Shown piece after piece: positions 51,739 through 59,523 of a DNA stretch of 64,000 bases. Each line of letters begins with the position of its first letter. Position 1 is the first letter of the stretch. Source of the stretch: Anaerolineales bacterium (GTDB taxonomy: Bacteria > Chloroflexota > Anaerolineae > Aggregatilineales > J027). Below the pieces are notes generated by a model. It was not told where the DNA came from, searched no databases, and saw only the letters and a list, made by a program, of their open reading frames with translations. A program made the position numbers and the translations under genes. Where the stretch lies: positions 1,178,001-1,242,000 of the forward strand of contig JACKCI010000002.1 of NCBI GenBank assembly GCA_020634155.1, in the 5' to 3' direction.

Positions 51739-53073
51739 ATGACCAACTATCATCAGCAATTGTTAAATCGCCTCAATAATCGCACTGCAACGATTGGGGT
51801 GGTGGGTTTAGGTTATGTTGGGTTGCCCCTCGCGGTGGCCTTTGCTGAACAGGGATACCGCGTTATTGGTGTTGATGTCAGTGCCGAAAAGGTCGAAAAA
51901 CTCAACCAAGGCATCAGCTATATCATTGATATTCCCAGCGAACAAATGGCCCCCATCGTCCAAAACGGCAAGTTCACGGCCTACACCACTTATGATGCCT
52001 TAAGCGAGGCCGATGCCATCAGCATCTGTGTGCCAACCCCCCTCCGTAAGACCAAAGACCCAGATATGACCTATGTGCTACAGGCCGCCGATAGCATCCA
52101 AGAAATTTGCCACCCCGGTATGATGGTCAGCCTTGAAAGCACCACCTATCCCGGAACCACTGAGGAGGTCATCGCCCCCCGTTTGGCGGAGCGCGGCCTG
52201 ACTGTTGGTGAAGATGTCTTCGTGGTTTTCTCTCCAGAGCGCATTGACCCCGCCAATGCGGTCTACACCGTGCGGAACATTCCCCGCGTGGTGGGGGGCT
52301 TGACGCCCGCTTGCCGTGAGGTAGGGATCGCTTATTATACCCATGTGGTCGATCAGGTGGTGCCAGTGTCATCCACCACCACCGCCGAGATGGTCAAGCT
52401 GCTCGAAAACACCTTCCGTGCCGTGAATATCGGCCTTGCCAACGAAGTCGCCCTGATGTGTGACCGCTTGGGGATTGATGTCTGGGAGGTGATTGAAGCC
52501 GCTAAAACCAAGCCCTTTGGCTTTATGCCACACTATCCCGGTCCCGGTTTGGGTGGGCACTGCATCCCGCTTGACCCCCACTATCTAAGCTGGAAACTGC
52601 GTACCCTGAACTATCGCGCTCGCTTCATTGAACTCGCCAGTGAGATTAACACCAATATGCCGGAGTATGTGGTTGATAAGGTCACGATGGCCCTTAATGA
52701 AGATTCTAAATCAGTACGTGGCTCTCGCATTGGCTTGCTAGGGATGGCCTACAAGCGCGATGTTGATGATGTGCGCGAAAGCCCCGCCTTTGACATTATG
52801 TATATGCTGGGTGAGTTGGGCGCTCAGGTTGAATGGGCTGACCCCCATGTTGAATCCATCTGGCTGGAGGATGGTTCACTCTCCAAACACACCACCGTGA
52901 CCCCTGAGTGGCTCCAATCCTTAGATTGTGCAGTTGTGGTGACTGACCATCGTGCTTTTGACTGGGCGATGATAGCCCAACATGCCCCAATGGTAGTTGA
53001 TACCCGCAATGCCTTGGGTAAATACGAGACGGTAGGTCGTGTGATTGGCCTTTCTCCTCGTAAAGCCGACTAA
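51739..53073 (+). CDS. Nucleotide-sugar dehydrogenase (UDP-GlcNAc/ManNAc 6-dehydrogenase type)
   Basis: A 444-residue UDP-sugar dehydrogenase. The NAD-binding domain has GVVGLGYVGLPLAVAFAEQG. VPTPLRKTKDPDMTYV and LESTTYPGTTEEV follow, and the central domain has FSPERIDPAN. The catalytic Cys is in GPGLGGHCIPLDPHYL. The C-terminal domain carries GMAYKRDVDDVRESPA. The TP-L-K and GGHCIPLDPHYL forms resemble WbpA/WecC/TviB rather than UDP-glucose dehydrogenase. It oxidises a UDP-N-acetylhexosamine at C6 for envelope polysaccharide. A strong terminator follows. Confidence 0.92.
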   Translation: MTNYHQQLLNRLNNRTATIGVVGLGYVGLPLAVAFAEQGYRVIGVDVSAEKVEKLNQGISYIIDIPSEQMAPIVQNGKFTAYTTYDALSEADAISICVPTPLRKTKDPDMTYVLQAADSIQEICHPGMMVSLESTTYPGTTEEVIAPRLAERGLTVGEDVFVVFSPERIDPANAVYTVRNIPRVVGGLTPACREVGIAYYTHVVDQVVPVSSTTTAEMVKLLENTFRAVNIGLANEVALMCDRLGIDVWEVIEAAKTKPFGFMPHYPGPGLGGHCIPLDPHYLSWKLRTLNYRARFIELASEINTNMPEYVVDKVTMALNEDSKSVRGSRIGLLGMAYKRDVDDVRESPAFDIMYMLGELGAQVEWADPHVESIWLEDGSLSKHTTVTPEWLQSLDCAVVVTDHRAFDWAMIAQHAPMVVDTRNALGKYETVGRVIGLSPRKAD

Positions 53074-53094
53074 GCCACTGCATAAATCGATAAT

Positions 53095-53127
53095 AACGCC
53101 CCGCATGTGTTGTGCAGGGCGTTTTTT
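53095..53127 (+). terminator. Terminator after the nucleotide-sugar dehydrogenase
   Basis: AACGCCC (53095-53101) pairs with GGGCGTT (53117-53123), followed by TTTT. It ends 6 bases before the convergent uracil-DNA glycosylase gene. Confidence 0.85.
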
Positions 53128-53133
53128 GTTGTT

Positions 53134-53766
53134 CTAGAACAATGAGAGTTGCTGTGGCGGCGGCGGTGGCGGTGGCTCATCGGGTGGTGGGCTATCCTTC
53201 GCTTCTTCCATGTACTTATCAAAATCATCAATAAGCTGCTTCATGCGTTGGAAGTCCTCCTCCATTACGGGGCGTAGTGTTGGATTACGTAACACCGCTG
53301 CTGGATGGAACAGCGGATAGTAAATTCGCCCGTCTTGATACTTAGGCTTGCCATGAATGGCGGTAATCTTCTCATTGGGGAACCACCGCGCCATGCTGAA
53401 ACGTCCCAAAGTGGCAATCAGCCTAGGCCGTATAACCGCAATTTGGCGGTCAAGGTAGTCCGCACAGGCTTCTAACTCAGGCCGCAAGGGGTCACGGTTC
53501 TGGGGTGGACGACAGCGCACCACGTTGGTGATAAACACATCCTCGCGCTGTAGTCCAATTTTTCCTAAAAGTTCCTCTAGGTAATGCCCTGACGCCCCGA
53601 CAAAGGGCAAGCCTTGCTTATCTTCATGAAAGCCCGGCCCTTCGCCCACGAACATAATAGCCGCGTTAGGGTTCCCATCACCGGGGACGGCTTGGGTACG
53701 GCCTTTGGCGAGACCACAAAGGGTACACGCCCGAATTTCTTCAGCTATCTTTTCCAATTCCGACAT
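53134..53766 (-). CDS. udg: Family 4 uracil-DNA glycosylase with C-terminal clamp-binding-like motif
   Basis: A 210-residue iron-sulfur glycosylase. The cluster cysteines are in CTLCGLAKGRT, VRCRPP and EACADYL. Motif A is GEGPGFHEDKQGLPFVGASG and motif B is PLFHPAAVLRNP. It removes uracil from DNA. After the catalytic domain comes a charged helix, a Pro stretch (DEPPPPPPP) and the extreme C-terminal QQLSLF. QLSLF equals the bacterial beta-sliding-clamp-binding consensus QL(S/D)LF. The Pro tract is encoded by CCG/CCA-type repeats. Confidence 0.94.
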   Translation of the reverse strand: MSELEKIAEEIRACTLCGLAKGRTQAVPGDGNPNAAIMFVGEGPGFHEDKQGLPFVGASGHYLEELLGKIGLQREDVFITNVVRCRPPQNRDPLRPELEACADYLDRQIAVIRPRLIATLGRFSMARWFPNEKITAIHGKPKYQDGRIYYPLFHPAAVLRNPTLRPVMEEDFQRMKQLIDDFDKYMEEAKDSPPPDEPPPPPPPQQLSLF

Positions 53767-53772
53767 GAGTGA

Positions 53773-54408
53773 TTATTCCTCCTTAAATGAGTTCTGGCCT
53801 GTGAAGTGATCTTGAAAAAAGACTTTTTGTTGCAGTGCCGTCAAATAGGTGTCAAGTTTTCTGCGATAATCTGCATCAATGGTCGGCACGGCCATGACAT
53901 AGGCGTCCTCGTTGTTGTCATGGTAATACATAGGGCGGATACCCGTCTTCTCAAAGCCATATTTATGATACAGGTTTTGGGCAACTGTGTTGCTGATTCG
54001 TACTTCCAGCATCACATGATCAGCCTCACATTCAATTCCGCGTTGGATCAACCCATAGAGCATCAGTTCGCCAAGTCGCTGGCCTCGATAGTCAGGATGA
54101 GCCGCGATAGTGCTGATATGGGCTTCCCCATGCTTGACCCACATACCCCCATATGCAGTGAGGCGTCCGACTGGCTTTTGATTACGTCGGCGAAAGGGGA
54201 ATATCTGAAAACGGCTACTTTCCATAATAGGGGGGATGGGTGGTGCATCTGGTAGCTCAATCACAGCCATATAGGCTGATCGATTCTGTTGAATTTCATA
54301 AAAATAGGTCAGCGGCGACCAAGGCATACTAAAGGAGAGGCGCTCAATAGTAATGACCTGACCAATATCATCAATGGTCATCGGACGAAGCAGGTATTCA
54401 TCAGACAT
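53773..54408 (-). CDS. rimI: Ribosomal-protein-alanine acetyltransferase (RimI)
   Basis: A 211-residue GNAT enzyme of RimI type. LRPMTIDDIGQVITIERLSFSMPWSP is typical, as is HPDYRGQRLGELMLYGLI and VRISNTVAQNLYHKYGFEKTGIRPMYY. An insertion (about residues 52-78) and a C-terminal tail make it longer than E. coli RimI (148). It lies in the tsaE-tsaB-rimI-udg operon. It acetylates the N-terminus of protein S18, and operon position with tsaB/tsaE supports this. Confidence 0.9.
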   Translation of the reverse strand: MSDEYLLRPMTIDDIGQVITIERLSFSMPWSPLTYFYEIQQNRSAYMAVIELPDAPPIPPIMESSRFQIFPFRRRNQKPVGRLTAYGGMWVKHGEAHISTIAAHPDYRGQRLGELMLYGLIQRGIECEADHVMLEVRISNTVAQNLYHKYGFEKTGIRPMYYHDNNEDAYVMAVPTIDADYRRKLDTYLTALQQKVFFQDHFTGQNSFKEE

Positions 54409-54414
54409 GGGGTC

Positions 54415-55047
54415 TCATTTCATATAAATGGGCATGACAAGGGCGGGGTCAGGAGCGGCGGGTCGTCGCCAAGCCACTTGGGCCAAGAAGCCAGCACGAC
54501 GTATTTGCCACCCAAGGGGCATCACCTGTATCCGATGTGCTTGCAATAGCTCCAAGCCATGTGCATCAAGTTCACCGTTGCAAATCGTCCCTACTGGTAG
54601 TTGTGGAATCAAGTCTTCCCATGTGGTAAGCACCAATTCCCCACTTTGGATCCACTGCTCCCCTTGATGTCGGTAGGGTGCTGCAATTATCCGTGATCGT
54701 CCTGCTTGGATGACAGCCGTCAAGGGTTGCGGGCTAGGGGGGGTACCTTCAGCAATAGTATCGAGCGTTTGTACCGGAATCAGCGGAATACTGAGCGCCA
54801 GTGCCATTCCTTTGGCTAGTCCCAAGCCAATCCGCACCCCCGTAAACGACCCCGGCCCTTGAGCTACCGCCAAGGCGCTGAGGTTATGCGGGGTTGAGCC
54901 TGTTTGCTGGAGTAGACGCTCAATCGCAGGGGCCAGTTCAACACTATGCTGATTGTTGGTTTTCCATGTGGTTTCCGCAATCACATGGGTTTCAGTTGCA
55001 AGGGCAATACTCAAAACATGTGTGGCAGTATCAATCGCAAGCAGCAC
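54415..55047 (-). CDS. tsaB: tRNA threonylcarbamoyladenosine biosynthesis protein TsaB
   Basis: A 210-residue ASKHA-fold protein. LLAIDTATHVLSIALATE and QGPGSFTGVRIGLGLAKGMALA are the TsaB signatures. It forms a complex with TsaD and TsaE in t6A modification of tRNAs that read ANN codons. TsaD is not in this window. It starts 3 bases after tsaE. Confidence 0.95.
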   Translation of the reverse strand: MLLAIDTATHVLSIALATETHVIAETTWKTNNQHSVELAPAIERLLQQTGSTPHNLSALAVAQGPGSFTGVRIGLGLAKGMALALSIPLIPVQTLDTIAEGTPPSPQPLTAVIQAGRSRIIAAPYRHQGEQWIQSGELVLTTWEDLIPQLPVGTICNGELDAHGLELLQAHRIQVMPLGWQIRRAGFLAQVAWRRPAAPDPALVMPIYMK

Positions 55048-55050
55048 GGC

Positions 55051-55524
55051 TTAAATACCTTTGGGGTTAAACGTGTCCAATAAAGCTTCGTGGTGGCTAC
55101 CATAGGCCGTCACAGTCAGCAAGCGTTGGGTCTCATCCAGATAATCAATCGTAATCAACAATCGCTCTGTCGGCAAAAATTCCTCAATGCGCTCCGGCCA
55201 CTCAATAATGATAGGGCCGTTGGTTAAGTCCTCATAACCAATTGTCTCAAAATCGTGGGGCGACTCTAGCCGATAAGCGTCAAGATGGTATAATGTCTGT
55301 GTGTCGGGTTGCCGACGATACACATTGATAATCGTATATGTTGGACTTGTGATCCGGTCAATGCTTTGCCAGCCTTGCCCAACCCCGCGCACGAAGGTGG
55401 TTTTACCTGCCCCAAGTTCGCCGGAAATGCAAATACAATGGTTCTGCGACAGGTTTTGGCCTAGCCGTGACCCCAGTTCAAGCGTTTGTTCAATGGTGTG
55501 ACTTAACAACTGTAGGCTTTTCAT
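55051..55524 (-). CDS. tsaE: tRNA threonylcarbamoyladenosine biosynthesis ATPase TsaE
   Basis: A 157-residue P-loop protein. Walker A is GELGAGKTTFVRGV (about residues 34-47). TSPTYTIINVY, LYHLDAYRL and IIIEWPERIEE follow, as in TsaE. It drives the TsaB-TsaD-TsaE cycle. ATG 55524 is preferred over the TTG immediately before it. It leads the minus-strand operon. Confidence 0.95.
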   Translation of the reverse strand: MKSLQLLSHTIEQTLELGSRLGQNLSQNHCICISGELGAGKTTFVRGVGQGWQSIDRITSPTYTIINVYRRQPDTQTLYHLDAYRLESPHDFETIGYEDLTNGPIIIEWPERIEEFLPTERLLITIDYLDETQRLLTVTAYGSHHEALLDTFNPKGI

Positions 55525-55569
55525 CAAGGCTGAATTATAGCAGCGGATGGGCGTTGAATAAAGTGAACC

Positions 55570-55584
55570 CCCAACATAGTTGGG
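55570..55584 (+). promoter_or_regulatory. Small palindrome upstream of the opp promoter
   Basis: CCCAAC (55570-55575), ATA, GTTGGG (55579-55584). It lies 11 bases before the -35 of the next feature and could be an operator. It could equally be a terminator-like stem read from the other side, but no T-run follows. Confidence 0.35.
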
Positions 55585-55595
55585 CAGTAATACAT

Positions 55596-55624
55596 TTGCA
55601 AACTCCTAGAAGTTCGCTTAGAAT
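55596..55624 (+). promoter_or_regulatory. Promoter of the oligopeptide-type ABC operon
   Basis: TTGCAA (55596-55601), a 17-base spacer, TAGAAT (55619-55624). The AAGGAG of the first gene lies 28 bases downstream. Confidence 0.55.
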
Positions 55625-55668
55625 TTCAGCTTTATAGAAAATTTTTTTCGGGAAGGAGTAAGGGTCTT

Positions 55669-56679
55669 TTGAACGTATTAATGGAAGTCAAAGACCTGAA
55701 GGTTAGATTTGAAGGCGAGAAAACGACTGTTTACGCCGTCAATGGGGTCTCCTACAAACTCCATGAAGGCGAGACACTCGGTGTTGTGGGCGAAAGTGGT
55801 AGCGGTAAAAGCGTTCACTCTCTCGCCATTATGGGGTTACTCCCCAAACCTCCGGCAGAAGTGGAAGGGTCGGTCAACTTCCGGGGGCGTGATCTCCTTA
55901 AGCTCTCACGCGAGCAAATGCGCTTGGTACGTGGGGCTGAGATTGCCATGATCTTTCAAGACCCAATGACCTCGCTCAATCCCGTGTTAACGGTGGGTCG
56001 CCAAATCACTGAGGCGCTCAAACTCCACCTTGGGATGGACGCGGGGCAGGCCCGCAATCGAGCCGCTGAATTGCTCTCGATGGTGGGTATTCCTATGGCA
56101 GACAGTCGTCTTGACGACTACCCCCACCAATTCTCCGGTGGGATGCGTCAACGGGCGATGATTGCAATGGGCCTTTCCTGTAACCCTCAATTGCTGATTG
56201 CTGACGAACCCACAACCGCGCTGGATGTGACTATCCAAGCCCAAATTTTGGACTTGGTGCGCCGCTTGCGTGATAAAATCGGCATGGCAATGATTTGGAT
56301 TACCCATGACTTGGGCGTGGTGGCTGGTTTAACTGACACCCTACAAGTGATGTATGCTGGCTATATCGCGGAACGTGGCCCTGTAAATGAACTCTTCCAC
56401 GATACACGCCATCCCTATACCCTTGGTCTTTTAGGGTCACTGCCACGTATGGACAAGCGGAATCAACGCCTCTCGTCCATCTTTGGGTCGCCGCCTGACC
56501 TTCAATACCTGCCCAAGGGTTGCCCCTTTGCCCCGCGCTGCCCCTTTGTCGTTGACAAATGCTCCAACGCTATGCCTCCGCTGATGCCAGCCGAAGGTGG
56601 GCACCCTGAGCATTTGGTAGCCTGTTGGGTTGACGTGCGGACGGCTGAGAAAACACGGCCTGAGATGGTTGTCAGTTAA
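55669..56679 (+). CDS. oppD: Oligopeptide/dipeptide ABC transporter ATPase (OppD/DppD)
   Basis: A 336-residue ABC ATPase. Walker A is VGESGSGKSVHSLAI, the signature is FSGGMRQRAMIAMGL, and Walker B is LLIADEPTTALDV. The C-terminal oligopeptide_DPP domain has CPFAPRCPF. The TTG at 55669 has AAGGAG 10 bases upstream; ATG 55681 is an alternative with worse spacing. It is the first gene of the operon. Confidence 0.93.
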   Translation: MNVLMEVKDLKVRFEGEKTTVYAVNGVSYKLHEGETLGVVGESGSGKSVHSLAIMGLLPKPPAEVEGSVNFRGRDLLKLSREQMRLVRGAEIAMIFQDPMTSLNPVLTVGRQITEALKLHLGMDAGQARNRAAELLSMVGIPMADSRLDDYPHQFSGGMRQRAMIAMGLSCNPQLLIADEPTTALDVTIQAQILDLVRRLRDKIGMAMIWITHDLGVVAGLTDTLQVMYAGYIAERGPVNELFHDTRHPYTLGLLGSLPRMDKRNQRLSSIFGSPPDLQYLPKGCPFAPRCPFVVDKCSNAMPPLMPAEGGHPEHLVACWVDVRTAEKTRPEMVVS

Positions 56680-56697
56680 ATCTATTACCATAGGAAA

Positions 56698-56741
56698 GGA
56701 GGGATACAAAGAGATGCTTTATCTCTTTGTGTGTTGACATG
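56698..56741 (+). promoter_or_regulatory. Hairpin and short leader open frame before oppF
   Basis: GGAGGG (56698-56703) lies 10 bases before ATG 56714, which begins a seven-codon frame (MLYLFVC) ending in TGA 56735-56737. The oppF ATG 56739 follows after one base. AAAGAGA and TCTCTTT (56708-56714 / 56722-56728) form a 7-bp hairpin over the leader ATG. The strongest ribosome binding site thus serves the leader, or reaches oppF only by bypass or reinitiation. Confidence 0.5.
56714..56737 (+). CDS. Putative leader peptide of oppF (7 codons)
   Basis: The frame reads MLYLFVC then TGA. Its ATG has the best-spaced ribosome binding site in the interval (GGAGGG, 10 bases). The stop lies one base before the oppF ATG, which would allow termination-reinitiation. 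It has no match I can name and may simply be chance. Confidence 0.3.
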   Translation: MLYLFVC

Positions 56742-57767
56742 GTTATATCAACCGACCAAATTCACCAACGACCAGTCGGTGCTGGTCAAAAAAAAGAAGT
56801 TCTTGTTTCAGTCAGGAACCTCAAAAAGTATTTCCCCATTAAAAGCGGCGTTTTGTTTAGCCGTGAAGTCGCCGCTGTCAAAGCTGTTGACGACATCAGC
56901 TTTGATATTTATCGTGGCGAGACCCTTGGTTTAGTAGGGGAAAGTGGCTGCGGTAAATCTACCACGGGGCGTACCATCTTGCAGTTGCATCGGGCCACTT
57001 CTGGCTCTGTTCAGTATGAAAGCCGTGAACTCACTACCCTTCGCACGGGGCAACTACGTGAGATGCGCCGTGAGATGCAAATCATCTTCCAAGACCCTTA
57101 TGCTTCCCTTAACCCCCGTATGACCATTGAGCGGATTGTGTCGGAACCCTTGCTGGTTCATGGCATCGGTAATACCGACTCACGTCGCAAGCGGGTGGAT
57201 GAGTTGTTGGAGCGCGTGGGTCTGAACCCCTATTATGCTGACCGTTATCCGCACGAGTTTTCGGGTGGTCAACGCCAGCGTGTTGGGGTGGCGCGTGCCT
57301 TAGCCCTTGACCCTAACTTTATTGTTTGTGATGAGCCAATTTCGGCTTTGGATGTGTCCATCCAAGCCCAAGTGGTGAACTTGCTACAAGAACTGCAAAA
57401 AGAACTGGGCTTGACCTATCTATTTATTGCTCATGACTTGAGTATGGTGCGCCATATCTGCGACCGTGTAGCAGTTATGTATTTGGGTAAGATTGTAGAA
57501 TTGGCGGATAGTGAAGAACTTTACACCAATCCTCTGCATCCTTATACCCAAGCCTTGCTCTCGGCAGTGCCTATCCCTGACCCTGAAATTGAGGCTAATC
57601 GCCAACGTATTATCTTGAAGGGTGACTTGCCGAGTCCCGCCAATCCACCTGTCGGCTGCAATTTCAATACCCGTTGTCCGGTGGCTGTGGATGTCTGTCA
57701 TGAGATTGAGCCAGACCTTATTGAAGTTTTGCCGGGGCATTGGGTTGCGTGTCATCGTGTCACTTAG
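56739..57767 (+). CDS. oppF: Oligopeptide/dipeptide ABC transporter ATPase (OppF/DppF)
   Basis: About 342 residues. Walker A is VGESGCGKSTTGRTIL, the signature FSGGQRQRVGVARAL, and Walker B IVCDEPISALDV. It ends with the CPVAVDVC-type segment of the oligopeptide_DPP domain. RNLKKYFPIKSGVLF precedes the nucleotide-binding domain, as is standard. ATG 56739 lacks its own well-spaced ribosome binding site (see the leader). It pairs with OppD to power the transporter. Confidence 0.93.
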   Translation: MVISTDQIHQRPVGAGQKKEVLVSVRNLKKYFPIKSGVLFSREVAAVKAVDDISFDIYRGETLGLVGESGCGKSTTGRTILQLHRATSGSVQYESRELTTLRTGQLREMRREMQIIFQDPYASLNPRMTIERIVSEPLLVHGIGNTDSRRKRVDELLERVGLNPYYADRYPHEFSGGQRQRVGVARALALDPNFIVCDEPISALDVSIQAQVVNLLQELQKELGLTYLFIAHDLSMVRHICDRVAVMYLGKIVELADSEELYTNPLHPYTQALLSAVPIPDPEIEANRQRIILKGDLPSPANPPVGCNFNTRCPVAVDVCHEIEPDLIEVLPGHWVACHRVT

Positions 57768-57804
57768 GCCGATGAACCGCCTCCATTGCTAACGAGTAGA
57801 CTCT

Positions 57805-57858
57805 ATAGATAGCTGCTAAGGTGGGCTGCGACACGTTAACAGCTATTTATTTCGGAGG
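57805..57858 (+). promoter_or_regulatory. Hairpin plus ribosome binding site before the 135-residue membrane gene
   Basis: The arms ATAGATAGCTGCTAA (57805-57819) and TTAACAGCTATTTAT (57836-57850) form a 15-bp stem with one C-A mismatch and one G-U pair. GGAGG (57854-57858) follows within 4 bases. Its 3' half closely resembles the unit before oppC. Confidence 0.6.
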
Positions 57859-57864
57859 ATTAGA

Positions 57865-58272
57865 ATGTTTCAAGAACCAGTGTCTTTGGTCATGCTGATG
57901 GATGATGAACCATCACTCAGCCATCCCAAGGCCTTGTCACTTGTTCATTCCCTATCTCAATTGAGACACCATAAATCCGCAGTTGGTAGTTTATGGGTCG
58001 TAACAGGGTTACTCTCTTTAACTTTGACGACCAACTTATGGATACAGGTGGGGAACCGACTTCACCACATGGAGTATGGGGCATTGCTTCCCATATCTTT
58101 GCTGGGGTGGGGGTGTTTATTCTACCTGTTGACCGCTTGTGGATGGCTGGAGTGCCAAAACCCCTCCCCAATAGCCACCCACAACACTGTCCCCGCGTTT
58201 GCGTGGGCGGAACCAGAGAAAATGAGCATGAACAGGATGGTTGATGACTTCCATCAGCCATCTTTGTCATAA
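57865..58272 (+). CDS. Small membrane protein of unknown function within the opp operon
   Basis: A 135-residue protein with two predicted membrane helices (about residues 43-63 and 73-93), the first preceded by RHHKS. The rest is hydrophilic and unlike any family I know. A strong GGAGG lies 6 bases before the ATG, which supports translation. It lies between the ATPase and permease genes, an unusual place. It could be an accessory subunit or a regulator, or a chance frame. Confidence 0.5.
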   Translation: MFQEPVSLVMLMDDEPSLSHPKALSLVHSLSQLRHHKSAVGSLWVVTGLLSLTLTTNLWIQVGNRLHHMEYGALLPISLLGWGCLFYLLTACGWLECQNPSPIATHNTVPAFAWAEPEKMSMNRMVDDFHQPSLS

Positions 58273-58286
58273 AGTGTATTGTTGGA

Positions 58287-58326
58287 CAATAGCTGACATA
58301 GTAAGATTATGAGCTATTGATTTGGA
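58287..58326 (+). promoter_or_regulatory. Hairpin plus ribosome binding site before oppC
   Basis: CAATAGCT (58287-58294) and AGCTATTG (58312-58319) form a perfect 8-bp stem with a 17-base loop. TTTGGAGG follows at once and leads to ATG 58337. The 3' half AGCTATTGATTTGGAGGA differs from the unit at 57841 by one substitution and one deletion. Confidence 0.6.
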
Positions 58327-58336
58327 GGACATCTAT

Positions 58337-59500
58337 ATGTCAAATTCAGAGCAAGCGAAACCAGTCAAGTTAATGGATGATCACTCCATTAGCGAAAAAA
58401 GGACTACGCCGCTTGGTGATGCGATTAATCAATTTAAACGTAACAAAGCGTCCGTTGTGGCCTTCTTTGTGATCCTATTTTTCATTCTTATGGCCCTAAC
58501 CGCTAGTTTATGGACAAAGGTTGGGTTGCTCGATTACCGCACAGGTTATCGTTCTTTCCATACCATTCGTCCAACTGGCTGGGATAACAGCAATGTAGAC
58601 CCATGGCCTGATCCGGGACACTGTGCGCGGGATAACCTCAATCAACCCGAATCATGGTGTGCCTTAATTAGCCCTGAAGAGCGCCTCCGGTTCCCACGCC
58701 AATGTGGGTTGCCCCTCCTCACGGCTGATGACATCAACGCTCCCCAGTGGTGTTATTGGGCGGGTGGTGATGCTCAAGGTAAAGACTGGCTGACTCAGAC
58801 AGTCTATGGGTCTCAGGTATCCTTGGCGGTGGCCGTCCTAGGCTCCTCTGTCAGTTTGTTGATTGGTGTCATCTACGGTGTTATCGCGGGCTACTATGGT
58901 GGCCGTCTGGATAATGTGATGATGCGCTTTATCGACTTCTTGTATGGGGTACCCGGCTTAGTTATCATTATCTTGATGCAAGTCTACTTCCGTGAAATCA
59001 AGAAACAATATGCGGATAGTGCGGGCTTGATCGGGGCTGTCATCGACCTTGACAAAGCGATGGGGGGCTTGTTCTTCCTGTTCATCGCTATTGGCTTGTT
59101 TAGCTGGATTGGTATGGCCCGTCTGGCTCGGGGGCAAGTGTTGTCTTACCGAGAAAAAGAATTTGTGGAAGCCGCCCGCGCCGTTGGTGCCAGTGATCGC
59201 CGCATCATCTTTGTTCACTTGCTTCCCAATATCATCGGCCCCTTGCTTGTTGCGGAAACGCTAACCATCCCCGGCTATATCTTCACCGAAGCCTTCTTGA
59301 GCTTTATTGGTTTGGGTGTGCAACCGGGTGTACCCAGTTGGGGAGAAATGATTAGCCGTGTTCGCCAACAAGGTGGATTTGGCTCCAACCAACATATTTT
59401 GTTGGTTCCTAGCCTTGCATTAGTTGTGTTAACTTTAGCCTTCAACTTCTTTGGTGATGGCTTACGGGATGCGCTCGACCCGCGCTTGCGTGGGCGCTAA
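58337..59500 (+). CDS. oppC: Oligopeptide/dipeptide ABC transporter permease (OppC/DppC)
   Basis: A 387-residue permease. The N-terminal OppC_N domain has FKRNKASVVAFFVILFFILMAL. The permease core has VYGSQVSLAVAVLGSSVSLLIGVIYG and the EAA-type loop EFVEAARAVGASDRRIIFVHLLPN. Between the first membrane helix (about 35-57) and the core lies an extended external loop of about 90 residues with four Cys. ATG 58337 is 10 bases after GGAGG. It ends before the lipoprotein gene. Confidence 0.92.
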   Translation: MSNSEQAKPVKLMDDHSISEKRTTPLGDAINQFKRNKASVVAFFVILFFILMALTASLWTKVGLLDYRTGYRSFHTIRPTGWDNSNVDPWPDPGHCARDNLNQPESWCALISPEERLRFPRQCGLPLLTADDINAPQWCYWAGGDAQGKDWLTQTVYGSQVSLAVAVLGSSVSLLIGVIYGVIAGYYGGRLDNVMMRFIDFLYGVPGLVIIILMQVYFREIKKQYADSAGLIGAVIDLDKAMGGLFFLFIAIGLFSWIGMARLARGQVLSYREKEFVEAARAVGASDRRIIFVHLLPNIIGPLLVAETLTIPGYIFTEAFLSFIGLGVQPGVPSWGEMISRVRQQGGFGSNQHILLVPSLALVVLTLAFNFFGDGLRDALDPRLRGR

Positions 59501-59523
59501 ATTAAGTAGGAGAATTGCGTGAC

